The notes beneath the pieces were generated by a model that was given only the letters and a program-made list of their open reading frames with translations, had not been told where the DNA came from and searched no databases. From the NCBI RefSeq assembly GCF_000716435.1, contig NZ_JNWO01000015.1, positions 467,617 to 531,616 of the forward strand: a stretch of DNA of 64,000 bases. The letters are read 5' to 3'. Positions 56,501-63,583 of this stretch are shown in pieces. The stretch comes from Streptomyces xylophagus (GTDB lineage: Bacteria > Actinomycetota > Actinomycetes > Streptomycetales > Streptomycetaceae). The stretch's first letter is position 1. Each line of letters begins with the position of its first letter. The translations under genes were made by a program, and so were the position numbers.

Positions 56501-57442
56501 CATCGGGCCCTGGGCGATGGGGAATTGGGTGCCGAGCGCCTCGCCCATCGGGGAACCGGTGCGCAGCGCGTCGGCGGGTCCTTCGTCGCGTACCGACTCC
56601 CGTATGGCGGCCGTCAGTTCGCGTACGGTCCGGCCCGCGTCGCCCCAGCGCTCGGCGAACCGCGCGGCGAGGAAACCGTCCTGGCCCACGGGGAGCAGTT
56701 GGGTGCGGGGGTCGTGGGCGCCGAGCAGTTCGGACACCCGCTCGGCGGGCACGCGTGGGGCGTCCGGGCCGCGCCGGAGCAGTACCCGGTGACCGGCCAC
56801 CACCGTGGTCTCGGAACCGTCCATCGAGCGCAGCGCGGCGGCCGCCGCCTCCGGCAGGCCCGACTCGGCGAGCAGTGCCAGCTGGCTGTCCAGGACGACC
56901 CCGGCCGCGCCGCCCGCCACGGCCGCGGCCGCCGTACGGGGGCCGATGCCGCCGCAGGCCCAGACCGGGACGTCAACGCCGGGCTCGGCGAGCAGACGCT
57001 GGAGTAACACGAAGGTGCTCAGCTCGCCGACCCGGCCGCCGCTCTCGGCGCCCCGGGCGATCAGCCCGTGCGCGCCGGCGCGGACCGCTGCCAGCGCCTG
57101 GTCCGGGTCGGTGACCTCGACCAGCACCCGGTACGCGGCCGCGACCTCGGTCACCTGCCACGGCGCGTCCACGGCGAGGACGACGGTGTGGGGGTTGTCG
57201 CCTCCGCCCGTCAGGAGCTCCGCGGGAGCGATCCGGCAGTGGGCCCCGATCCGTACCCCGAAAGGGCCAGGGGCCCAGCGCCGGATGCGGGCCAGGGCCT
57301 CTCGCGATCTTCGGTCGCCCATACCCAGATCGAGCACACCGAGCCCGCCGGCGCGGCTGACGGCCGCCGCGAGTCGGGCATCCGGTTCATGGAACGGGGT
57401 GATTCCAATGATCATGTCTTCGGCGCGCGCGGCAGACGTCAT
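50564..57442 (-). CDS. PUFA-synthase-like megasynthase: NMO-NMO-KS-AT-ACP-KR
   Basis: 2292 residues from ATG 57442, which has GGAGA 5 bases upstream; a longer frame is open but lacks a site. Two nitronate-monooxygenase-like FMN barrels come first (~10-290 and ~300-620; FEGSECGGHVGPR near 440, the PfaD-type enoylreductase fold). Then KS (~674-1110; VDAACASSL near 860, EAHGTGTVVGD, GSVKSQIGHTKCAAG), AT (~1215-1520; FLFPGQGSQRPGM, GHSYGEL near 1312), one ACP (LSIDSIKRAEIAGEL near 1729) and KR (~2010-2240; VGGARGITAKF, FGSISAVLGNRGQVDYAAAND). The LSIDSIKR carrier motif is typical of PUFA-type synthases. It begins the operon; with the second PKS it should build a reduced or polyene acyl chain. Confidence 0.9.
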   Translation of the reverse strand: MTSAARAEDMIIGITPFHEPDARLAAAVSRAGGLGVLDLGMGDRRSREALARIRRWAPGPFGVRIGAHCRIAPAELLTGGGDNPHTVVLAVDAPWQVTEVAAAYRVLVEVTDPDQALAAVRAGAHGLIARGAESGGRVGELSTFVLLQRLLAEPGVDVPVWACGGIGPRTAAAAVAGGAAGVVLDSQLALLAESGLPEAAAAALRSMDGSETTVVAGHRVLLRRGPDAPRVPAERVSELLGAHDPRTQLLPVGQDGFLAARFAERWGDAGRTVRELTAAIRESVRDEGPADALRTGSPMGEALGTQFPIAQGPMTRVSDQAEFAAAVAAGGALPFVALALSSGEQSRAVLAETRATVGERPWGVGVLGFAPEELRNAQLEAVRELRPTHAIIAGGRPSQAEALERAGISTFLHVPSPGLLRQFLDAGVRRFIFEGSECGGHVGPRASFPLWEAQLAVLDDFLEKAEAATAERVEVFFAGGVHDERSAAMVAALAAPLTARGAAVGVLMGTAYLFTEEAVTCGAVQPLFQDQVVRATRTALLETAPGHATRCVPSAFSDNYLDFEARLRERGVPDRQIWERLERLNVGRLRIASKGVERDDAGALTAVDEQRQLTEGMFMAGEVAVLRTATTTIDSLHRSVTEQAADFLADSARTARARLGVEESVEPEAPAPLDIAVIGMACMFPDAPDLPTFWANILGARDAVGEVPSDRWDPAVHYSPDKDGATPSKWGGFLPRIPFDPLRYGIPPTSLGSIEPVQLLALEAARRSLEDAGYGDRGRKFDRSRTSVVFGAEAGSDLSNATTLRAVLPSYYGKIPQGIEEQLPTLTEDSFPGMLSNVISGRIANRLDLGGANFTVDAACASSLAAIDVACKELVGGTSDVVLCGGADLHNGINDYVLFASVHALSPTGRSRAFDNSADGIALGEGVACVVLKRLADAERDGDRIYGVIKGVGSSSDGRSLGLTAPRPEGQRAALERAYRNAGVSPAEVGLVEAHGTGTVVGDRTELSILSEVFTEFGAKSGSCALGSVKSQIGHTKCAAGLAGLIKTVLSLYTGVKPPTLHMKQPNSAWQEDSSPFVFHARPRPWAAPAEERVAGLSAFGFGGTNFHTVIRAYGDAVPPAHGMDAWPAELLTFRGADRTAARRGIEEILKLAETGHWKLRDLALSASRRSDARQEPVQVAVVATDAEGLVGQLRRALAGEHDPGSGIYEADLEGDTGKVAFLFPGQGSQRPGMLADVFIAFPELQHYLHLGRDHADALYPPTAFDDTARDRQQAGLTDTRVAQPALGIAGLAAHALLTEAGVRPDMAAGHSYGELVALCAAGAIAPEALLELSAERAAAILEATGADDPGTMAAVAAGAEDVEQALKTAGAPDSVVVANHNSPRQTVISGPTEAVTAAVRMLRDAGLGAKRIPVACAFHSPLVAGAGERFAEALAQQPVLTPEFPVWSNRTAAPYGEDADAVRAELAAQIGAPVGFVAQIEAMYEAGARVFVEAGPGSVLTRLVDQILGDRPHRTVACEPRQDSGLRGWLDAVAQLAVAGLPVRTGWLFNGRDAVDAARTPVPSRPGWTVDGQLVRTAAGALLPGALAPARRVVETTVTTNPQGGTPVEVNRDALISEFLRTSREMVAAQRDVLMTYFGAVQGAVPQGTWVPAPAPAVIEALPLTPALPAAVVETPVPQQPVAQTESAPEAVTEADVLRVVLEIISERTGYPVDMIEPDLDLEADLSIDSIKRAEIAGELAQRLGIGGGMDVAQLDDAELEDLAKARTAASVTGWLSARLTGPAVETAADAQPVDSVPQDEVTGSAPKRLQLRPVLLSHQDGDNPADPASVLSGRRFVLYGDGEGSEAVAARLSSYGADAVTLAPDHQLTDADGQVDGILYLAPLTASAPVLPDAFPVFQAALSRGPRRLLAVQGADGGSAGLHGLFRTVAREYPDTVARVVEVADTAPDAVADALIAELLAPDSEPVVLRTAAGRRGLELVETPLGALATNGAGPAGDGVAEASAIGLDRDSVVLLVGGARGITAKFAVALAAASRCRIELLGRTAAPAGPEDPATAGARTPAELRAALAAKGGGLTPAEINRTAELLLAQREITATLDELAALGSQARYHSVDFREPDAALQAVKEIHAEHGRLDGVVYAAGVIEDRLIAEKTTESFQRVYGTKIHGAETLLSALEELPNGPAFAVLFGSISAVLGNRGQVDYAAANDALQSLGSAWSARTGHRALTVHWGPWAPTGGHHGMVTPELGREYARRGISLIDPEEGTSALLRELAWGDESAGAVVYTASGW

Positions 57443-57811
57443 GATTCTCCGAATAAACGGTGAAACTGCACGGTGGGGGATTTCGGCCGGGGACGCCGAA
57501 TGTAATCGCACAAGACGCGAGATGGCTGGTTGAAAGCTAGCCCCACTGTTACTCATGGGTCAACAACGCCAAGGTAAGCAACGGGGTGAGGGAAGTGATC
57601 CAGCCAGCCGGAACCGGCCCCCAAACAACCGAAAACCCTGCCAATTTCCTTCAGAGGGCACGCCATTCGGACCGCAGTGGCGCAAGCGGTCCAAAAACCC
57701 CGGCTATTCATCCGAGGCTCACGGTCCCGAAACATGACCGACGGCGGGGCGGAATTATGTAAACGTTGGGTGTCGATGCCCCCTCGCATAGGCCGCGCTA
57801 GGTTGGCATCC
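57443..57811. other. 369-base divergent spacer, PKS promoter region
   Basis: This spacer separates the PKS operon start from the GPP34 gene and is less G+C-rich than its surroundings (runs such as CCGAATGTAATCGCAC and CCAAAAACCCC). No credible coding frame, palindrome of note or known regulator site was found; the PKS promoter must lie at its left end. Confidence 0.5.
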
Positions 57812-58417
57812 ATGAGCACACCGCGGGACCTGATGATCGTTGCCCTGGACGTCGCACCCGAGCGCCCTGTCGAGACGGGTGATCTTTCGCTCGCGCTCGC
57901 CGGAGCGGAGGTGATCGACCTCATCGCCGCCGAAGCCATCGCGCTGGACGGCGACTTGATCGTGCCGAACCCCCAACTTCCCTTGGAGGACGGCCTGTTG
58001 AACGAGGCGTCGACCTCGCTCGTACGGGAGACGCCGTACGAGTCGGTCGAGGACTGGCTGTGGCGGCGCGGGCGTGGCCTGTCCTCGGCCTATCTCGCCG
58101 CGCTCGAGAAGGAGGGTCTTGTCGCTCGGCAGCGCGGGCGCTGGATTCCGGTCCGCACCGGTCGTACCGCCCTGGTCGACTCCCCGGCCCGCAGCCGGGC
58201 GGCTGCCCGCTGGGCCGAGCACGAACCCGTCCTCGCCCAACTCGCCGCGGCGGCGGGCATCCGCGACGTGTCGGACGAGGAGTCCGCGAAGGTCACCGAC
58301 GAGTCGCTGGACACCGTCATCGCCGTCGTCCACGACGCGGTGACGGAACTGGAGGCCGTACGGCAGCGCAAGACCGTCGAGGACGCGGCCTACGACAACG
58401 TGTGGCGCGGTATGTGA
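57812..58417 (+). CDS. GPP34-family phosphoprotein (Golgi phosphoprotein 3-like)
   Basis: 201 residues from ATG 57812; the frame is open for 45 codons upstream but lacks a good start. The GPP34 pattern is visible: PRDLMIVALDVAPERPVETG, LSLALAGAEVIDLIAAEAIA, VPNPQLPLEDGLLNEASTSL, then VARQRGRWIPVRTGRT and a C-terminal helix ending DNVWRGM. In eukaryotes the fold binds phosphatidylinositol-4-phosphate; in Streptomyces the many copies have no established role. It stands alone between the PKS operon and a small mobile element. Confidence 0.88.
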   Translation: MSTPRDLMIVALDVAPERPVETGDLSLALAGAEVIDLIAAEAIALDGDLIVPNPQLPLEDGLLNEASTSLVRETPYESVEDWLWRRGRGLSSAYLAALEKEGLVARQRGRWIPVRTGRTALVDSPARSRAAARWAEHEPVLAQLAAAAGIRDVSDEESAKVTDESLDTVIAVVHDAVTELEAVRQRKTVEDAAYDNVWRGM

Positions 58418-58535
58418 CGGTGGCGGCCTCGTGGCTTCGACGCGCGGCAACTGCCGAAAAAGCAGAGCCAGTTGATGGTCCTGAGCCTCAAGTGACGCCA
58501 CGTCACCCATGGTAGGCACAAGCGCCGCGCTGGGC

Positions 58536-58761
58536 CTAGGGGCTGTCGTTTGGATCAGGCCGGCTGCGGGGTGCGGTGCCTCTTGGCCGACCCGAGCGGG
58601 GTCTGGTGCGTGCAGCTGCAAGGCGGAGGAGGGAGTCGACGCGATGGGGGTCCCCCCGCGCGAGGTTGTTCGAGCGTGGGGGAGTCGGCGACCGACGACA
58701 ACGCCGCAGATGGGCGTGCCAGACCCCGCGACGCCGGACTGATCCAAACGACAGCCCCTAG
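58536..58761. mobile_element. 226-bp MITE-like element with 23-bp perfect terminal inverted repeats
   Basis: The left end 58536-58558 starts CTAGGGGCTGTCGTTTGGAT and its exact reverse complement ends the element at 58739-58761. Both ends carry CTAG, probably a 4-base target duplication. The inside has no transposase frame; it includes GGGGGTCCCCCC and a GTGGGGGAG block of the type scattered through Streptomyces genomes. The right CTAG supplies the stop codon of the histidine kinase gene. It was probably mobilised by an unlinked IS transposase. Confidence 0.8.
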
Positions 58762-60206
58762 GTCGAGGCCGCCCCCAGCGGAATCGTCACCGTGAACACC
58801 GTCGCGCCGGGCTCGGACGTCAGCTCCACGGAGCCGCCGTGCGCCTTCGTCAGTGAGCGCGCCACGGCGAGGCCGAGCCCGCTGCCGCCCCGGTCCCGGC
58901 TGCGGGCCTTGTCGACCCGGTAGAAGCGGTCGAAGACCTGGTCCCGGTCGGCCGCCGGGATGCCGGGGCCCGCGTCCGCGACCCGTACCGACGCCGTGCC
59001 GGCGGCGACCGAGACCGTCACCGACACCGGGGTGCCGGGCGGGGTGTGCACGGCCGCGTTGGTGAGGAGGTTGTCGAGGACCTGCCGGATGCGGACCGGG
59101 TCGACGCGCAGCGGGACCGGGGACGGCGGAACCGTCACCGTCAGCGGATGGCCCCGGTGCCCGGCACGGAAGGCGTCCGCCGCCTGCCCCACCAGCTCCA
59201 CCAGGTCCGCGTTCTCCGGCCGCAGCGGGGTCTCCACATCCGCCGCGTCGAGCCGCGCGAGCAGCAGGAGGTCGTCGAGGAGCACGCCCATCCGGGCGGC
59301 CTCGGCACGCAGCCGGGCCAGGTGTTTGTCCCGCTCCTCGGGCACGTTCGCCGCCGCGTACTGGAACAGGTCCGCGTAGCCGCGCACCGACATCAGCGGC
59401 GTCCTCAGCTCGTGCGAGGCGTCCGCGACGAACCGGCGCAGCCGCTGTTCCGCCTCCGCGCGCACCGCGAGGGAGTCGTCGATGTGCTCCAGCATCGTGT
59501 TGAACGCCGTGCGCAGCTCCTCCACCTCGGGCCCGCCGTCGCGGTTCTCCGCGCGCAGCGGGAGCCGGGACGCCGAGTCGGTCAGGTCGTGCGAGGCGAT
59601 GCCGTGCGCGGTGTGCGCCATGTCGCTCAGCGGCTGCAGCCCGCGCCGCAGCAGCCTGCGGCCGAGCACCACCAGCGCCAGCAGGGCGAGACCGAAGGCG
59701 ACCACCTGGATGATCACCAGCTGTCGTACCGTGTCGTCGATGTCGTCCATCGGCGCCCCGCTGACCAGCACCACCCCGGGCTCGACCTCGCAGCCGCGCA
59801 GCCGGTACTCGCCCTCGCCGCTGAGATCACTCGTGCTCAGGACCTCGGTGCCCTTGGCGATCTGCGCCTCGGCCACGGCGTTGAGGTCGCCTATGTCCGA
59901 CGGCAGGTCCGAGCTCTCCTCGGGCTTGCGGAGCACCGGGGTGCCGTTCCTGACGTCGTACACGGCGTAGTACCAGCGGTAGTACTTCTTGCCCTGGAGG
60001 GTGCCGTTCTCCGCGATCGACTTGGACTGGGCGACCTGGGCGAGCCCGAGCTGGTCGTCGAGCTGGTTCGACAGATAGTCCCGCATGTAGGTCGTCAGGG
60101 CGGTGCCGACGACGGCGAACGCCACCAGGGCCAGCGCCCCGAGCCCCAGCGCCAGCCGGGTGCCGAGCCGCAGCCGCCGGTACGTCCGCCGCAGCCGCCG
60201 GATCAC
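58758..60206 (-). CDS. Two-component sensor histidine kinase
   Basis: 482 residues from GTG 60206, overlapping the response-regulator stop by 4 bases (GTGA). Two transmembrane helices (~21-42 and ~165-187) bound a ~120-residue extracytoplasmic sensor with one Cys (RLRGCEVEPG). A HAMP linker follows, then the dimerisation box FVADASHELRTPLMSVRG (phospho-accepting His), N box VLDNLLTNAAVHT, G1 VADAGPGIP, F box FDRFYRVD and G2 GGSGLGLAVA. The stop codon lies in the end of a MITE-like element, so the C-terminus may have been altered by that insertion. It is likely a sensor for the divergent flavin electron-transfer genes. Confidence 0.93.
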   Translation of the reverse strand: MIRRLRRTYRRLRLGTRLALGLGALALVAFAVVGTALTTYMRDYLSNQLDDQLGLAQVAQSKSIAENGTLQGKKYYRWYYAVYDVRNGTPVLRKPEESSDLPSDIGDLNAVAEAQIAKGTEVLSTSDLSGEGEYRLRGCEVEPGVVLVSGAPMDDIDDTVRQLVIIQVVAFGLALLALVVLGRRLLRRGLQPLSDMAHTAHGIASHDLTDSASRLPLRAENRDGGPEVEELRTAFNTMLEHIDDSLAVRAEAEQRLRRFVADASHELRTPLMSVRGYADLFQYAAANVPEERDKHLARLRAEAARMGVLLDDLLLLARLDAADVETPLRPENADLVELVGQAADAFRAGHRGHPLTVTVPPSPVPLRVDPVRIRQVLDNLLTNAAVHTPPGTPVSVTVSVAAGTASVRVADAGPGIPAADRDQVFDRFYRVDKARSRDRGGSGLGLAVARSLTKAHGGSVELTSEPGATVFTVTIPLGAAST

Positions 60207-60910
60207 TCGGCGGCCTGCCGGATCACGTAGCCGAAGCCGCGCACGGTGTGGATCAACGGATCGTGCCCCTCGTCGAGCTTGCGGCGCAGCCGGCTGACCA
60301 CCAGTTCCACCACATTGGAGCGGCCACCGAAGCCGTACTCCCACACATGGTCGAGGATCTGCGCCTTGGTGAGCACGGTCGGCGACTTGCGCATCAGATA
60401 GCGCAGCACCTCGTACTCGGTCGGGGTGAGCGTGATGAGGTGGTCGCCGCGGCGCACCTCCCGCGTGTCCTCGTCCATCGTCAGGTCCGCGACGCGCAGC
60501 ACGGAGCGCGGGAAGCCGGGCCCGGCGCTGCGCCGCAGCACGGTCCGCAGCCGGGCCATCAGCTCCTCCACCGCGAACGGCTTGACCAGGTAGTCGTCAC
60601 CGCCCCGCGTCAGCCCCGCGACCCGGTCCGCGACGGCGTCCCGCGCGGTCAGGAACACCACCGGCACCATCGTCCCGGAGCGCCGCAGCCGGTCCAGCAC
60701 ACCGAAACCGTCCAGGCCGGGCAGCATCAGGTCGAGCACCACGATGTCCGGTGCGAACTCGGCGGCCACGGTCAGCGCCTCCTCACCGGAGTACGCGCAC
60801 GCGGCCTCCCAGCCCTCGTACCGGGCGACCGTCGCGACAAGGTCGGCGATCGGCGGGTCGTCGTCCACGACGAGGAGTCGTACTTTTTCCACCTGCTCAT
60901 AGTGCTTCAC
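60203..60910 (-). CDS. OmpR/PhoB-family response regulator
   Basis: 235 residues from ATG 60910. The receiver domain (~10-125) has VRLLVVDDDPPIADLV (acidic pocket), the phosphorylated Asp in DIVVLDLMLPGLDGFG, Thr in VVFLTARD and Lys in DYLVKPF. The C-terminal winged helix (~140-232) has LTPTEYEVLRYLMRKSPTVL, NVVELVVSRLRRKLD and TVRGFGYVIR. It is the first gene of the response regulator-kinase operon and is divergent from the ferric-reductase-like gene with only 132 bases between, so that gene is the prime target. Confidence 0.95.
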   Translation of the reverse strand: MKHYEQVEKVRLLVVDDDPPIADLVATVARYEGWEAACAYSGEEALTVAAEFAPDIVVLDLMLPGLDGFGVLDRLRRSGTMVPVVFLTARDAVADRVAGLTRGGDDYLVKPFAVEELMARLRTVLRRSAGPGFPRSVLRVADLTMDEDTREVRRGDHLITLTPTEYEVLRYLMRKSPTVLTKAQILDHVWEYGFGGRSNVVELVVSRLRRKLDEGHDPLIHTVRGFGYVIRQAAE

Positions 60911-61042
60911 CCACCGATCGACGCCAGACCCGCGTCACCGCCACACCCACATCGATAACCACTTGAAAGTTGTCCGACAGGAAAACGACAGCCCTGCAAG
61001 GTCAAGCTCGTCTCCCAGGACCCGATCAAGGAGCTGCTGTCC

Positions 61043-62380
61043 GTGACGACCGTCCAATCACCCCCTGCGCCCCCCACGGCGATACGCCCCAGGGTGGTGG
61101 CCCGCACCGGCCTGTACGCCGTGCTGGCCGCGAACGTCGCCGTGGTGACCGTCTTCTTCGCCCAGGCGGGATTCGCCTCCAACTCGCTGATCGTCATCGG
61201 CCGCCTCCTCGGTCTCTACGGCGCGCTCGTCATGGCCTTCCAGCTGCTGCTGGTGGCCCGCCTGCCGTGGCTCGACCGCCGCATCGGCATGGACCGGCTG
61301 ACCTCCTGGCACCGCTGGACGGGCTTCGCCCTGCTCTGGACGCTGCTCGGGCACCTCGTCTTCATCGCCTTCGGCTACGCGGAGGGCACCGACACCGGTC
61401 CCGTCGGCGAGGTCGTCGACCTCGCCGAGACCACCGAGGGCATCCTGCGCGCGCTCGTCGCCTTCGCCCTGATCCTCGTCATCGGCGCGACCTCCGCCCG
61501 CTACGCCCGGCGCCGCCTCGCCTACGAGACCTGGCACTTCATCCACCTCTACACCTACGTCGCGGTGGTCCTCGCCTTCACCCACCAGGTCGCGGTCGGT
61601 ACGACGTTCACCGCGTCCTCCGCCGCGAAGACGTACTGGTACGCCGTCTGGGGCGTGGCCCTCGGCTCGGTCGCCCTGGGCCGCCTGGTCCTGCCCCTGT
61701 GGCGCAACCTCCGCCACCAGTTCCGGGTCTCGGCGGTCGTCCCCGAGTCCGACAACGTCGTCTCGATCTACATCACAGGCCGCAACCTCCACCAACTCCC
61801 CGCCCAGGCAGGCCAGTTCTTCCTCTGGCGCTTCCTCACCAAGGACCGCTGGTGGCAGGCCAACCCCTTCTCCCTCTCGGCCGCCCCCGACGGCACCGGC
61901 CTCCGCCTCACCGCCAAGACCGCCGGCGGCGGCACGGCGGCCCTGCGCCACCTCAAGGTCGGTACCCGCGTCTTCGCCGAGGGCCCCTACGGCGCCTTCA
62001 CCACCCTGCACCGCAGGAAGACCGAGTCGCTGCTCATCGCCGGCGGCGTCGGCGTCACCCCGATCCGCGCCCTGCTGGAGGACCTGGAGGGCCACGCGGT
62101 CGTCCTCTACCGCGTCTCCGCCGAGCGCGACGCCGTCCTCTACGACGAACTGGCCGAGTTGGCCCGGTCCAAGGGCGCCGAACTGCACCTGCTCACCGGC
62201 CCGCCCGTCCCCGACAAGCTGTCCTCGCGTGAACTCGCCCGCCTGGTACCGGACATCGCCGACCGCGACGTCTTCCTCTGCGGACCCCCGCCGATGATGA
62301 ACGCGGTGCTCCGCACCCTCGGCGACATGGGCGTACCCAAGCAGCAGATCCACTTCGAACGCTTCAGCCTGGCGGGATGA
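61043..62380 (+). CDS. Ferric-reductase-like transmembrane FAD/NAD oxidoreductase
   Basis: 445 residues from GTG 61043 with AAGGAG upstream. The N-terminal half has six transmembrane helices with haem-ligand type His residues in DRLTSWHRWTGFALL, LLGHLVFIAFG, ETWHFIHLYTY and FTHQVAVG. The C-terminal half is a ferredoxin-NADP reductase module: an FAD site in AGQFFLWRFL and NPFSLSAAPDG, an NAD site in LLIAGGVGVTPIRALLE and a terminal VFLCGPPPMMNAVL. It should carry electrons from cytoplasmic NAD(P)H across the membrane. The next genes encode an FMN-binding protein and ApbE, which suggests the outer acceptor is a covalently bound flavin. Confidence 0.93.
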   Translation: MTTVQSPPAPPTAIRPRVVARTGLYAVLAANVAVVTVFFAQAGFASNSLIVIGRLLGLYGALVMAFQLLLVARLPWLDRRIGMDRLTSWHRWTGFALLWTLLGHLVFIAFGYAEGTDTGPVGEVVDLAETTEGILRALVAFALILVIGATSARYARRRLAYETWHFIHLYTYVAVVLAFTHQVAVGTTFTASSAAKTYWYAVWGVALGSVALGRLVLPLWRNLRHQFRVSAVVPESDNVVSIYITGRNLHQLPAQAGQFFLWRFLTKDRWWQANPFSLSAAPDGTGLRLTAKTAGGGTAALRHLKVGTRVFAEGPYGAFTTLHRRKTESLLIAGGVGVTPIRALLEDLEGHAVVLYRVSAERDAVLYDELAELARSKGAELHLLTGPPVPDKLSSRELARLVPDIADRDVFLCGPPPMMNAVLRTLGDMGVPKQQIHFERFSLAG

Positions 62381-62390
62381 GAGACATATC

Positions 62391-62840
62391 GTGAAGCGAG
62401 TCATACCTGTCCTGGTGCTGTCCGTCGCGGGTCTGATCCCCGTGTGGCGCTACGAGCCGTCCATCGGGACGACCACCTCGACGACTACAGAGGCGGTCTC
62501 GACACCGACTCCGACGCCTACGGCCACCTCGTCGTCCTCCTCGTCGGCGTCCCCCTCCGAATCGGCTGCCGCCTCCTCGAAGAAGGTCGTCCAGGGCACC
62601 GCGATCAACACCTCCAAGGGCACCGTGCAGGTGCAGGTGACCTTCGAGGGCGACAAGATCAGTGCCGTGAGCATGCTCCAGCAGCCGAACCACCCGCAGA
62701 CCACGGCGGCCGTCCCGGTGCTGATCGAGGAGACCCTCAAGGCACAGAGTTCGAAGATCGACACGGTGTCCGGCGCCACGATCACCAGTGACGCCTACGT
62801 CCAGTCCCTCCAGGCAGCCATCGACGCCAAGGGCGCCTGA
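62391..62840 (+). CDS. FMN-binding (flavinylated) exported protein
   Basis: 149 residues from GTG 62391. A short hydrophobic N-terminus (VIPVLVLSVAGLIPVWRY) acts as signal or anchor. A Thr/Ser/Pro linker (~27-62) leads to an FMN_bind domain (~66-149) with VQVQVTFEGDKISAVSML and the flavinylation motif DTVSGATITSDAY, where the first Thr of SGAT is the residue ApbE modifies. It lies 10 bases after the reductase and 1 base before apbE. It should be the extracytoplasmic electron acceptor of the reductase. Confidence 0.92.
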   Translation: MKRVIPVLVLSVAGLIPVWRYEPSIGTTTSTTTEAVSTPTPTPTATSSSSSSASPSESAAASSKKVVQGTAINTSKGTVQVQVTFEGDKISAVSMLQQPNHPQTTAAVPVLIEETLKAQSSKIDTVSGATITSDAYVQSLQAAIDAKGA

Positions 62841-62841
62841 A

Positions 62842-63573
62842 ATGAACCGCGTTGAGCATGTGATGGGGTTCCCGGTGTCGCTGCGGGTCGACGACGAGGG
62901 CATCGGGGAGGGGACCGCGGACGCGCTCTTCGCCTGGCTGCGCGAGGTCGACGCCCGCTTCAGCCCGTTCCGCCCGGACAGCGAGGTCTGCCGCTACGAC
63001 CGCGGTGAGCTCCAACTCCGGGACCTCAGCGCGGACTTGACCGAGGTCCTCGACCTCTGCGAGCAGTACCGGATCGCGACCGGCGGCGCCTTCGACGTCC
63101 GGCTGCCCGGCCGCCCCCTCGACCCCTGCGCGGTCGTCAAGGGCTGGTCGGTGCAGCGGGCGGCGGAACTCCTCACCGCCGCCGGCGCCCGGCGCTTCAT
63201 CCTCAACGCGGGTGGCGACGTGGTCGTGGCCGGCGGTCCGTGGCGGGTGGGCGTACGGCACCCCGAGCACGCCGATCAGCTCTGCACGGTCCTTGAGCTG
63301 ACCGACGGGGCGGTGGCGACCTCCGCGCGCTACGAGCGCGGCGACCACATCGTCGACGGCCGCACCGGCCGCCCCGCGACGGGACTGCTCAGCCTCTCCG
63401 TCGTGGCCGCGTCGCTGACGGAGGCCGACGCCACGGCCACCGCGGCGTTCGCGATGGGCCCCGAGGGCGTCGACTGGGCCGCCACCCGGCCCGGTTGCGA
63501 GGTGTTCGCGGTCGACGCCGAGCGACGGGTCCGCCGTACACCGGGATTCCCGGTCGTGACGGTGGCGGCCTAG
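62842..63573 (+). CDS. apbE: FAD:protein FMN transferase
   Basis: 243 residues from ATG 62842, one base after the FMN-binding gene. ApbE features: MGFPVSLRV near the start, FSPFRPDSEVCRYDRGE, CAVVKGWSVQRAAELL (Lys of the substrate-binding loop), FILNAGGDVVVAGGPW, GAVATSARYERGDHIVDGRT and a metal site in LTEADATATAAFAMG. It transfers FMN from FAD to Thr in the SGAT motif of the adjacent protein. There is no obvious signal peptide; in actinobacteria the enzyme's side of action is not fixed by this sequence. It completes a three-gene flavin-based electron-transfer operon. Confidence 0.94.
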   Translation: MNRVEHVMGFPVSLRVDDEGIGEGTADALFAWLREVDARFSPFRPDSEVCRYDRGELQLRDLSADLTEVLDLCEQYRIATGGAFDVRLPGRPLDPCAVVKGWSVQRAAELLTAAGARRFILNAGGDVVVAGGPWRVGVRHPEHADQLCTVLELTDGAVATSARYERGDHIVDGRTGRPATGLLSLSVVAASLTEADATATAAFAMGPEGVDWAATRPGCEVFAVDAERRVRRTPGFPVVTVAA

Positions 63574-63583
63574 GTGTTGCGGG

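Noticed and set aside
58550..58795. Small open frames inside the 226-bp inverted-repeat element.
   Set aside because: They have no ribosome-binding site or domain and are bounded by the terminal repeats; the element is non-coding.
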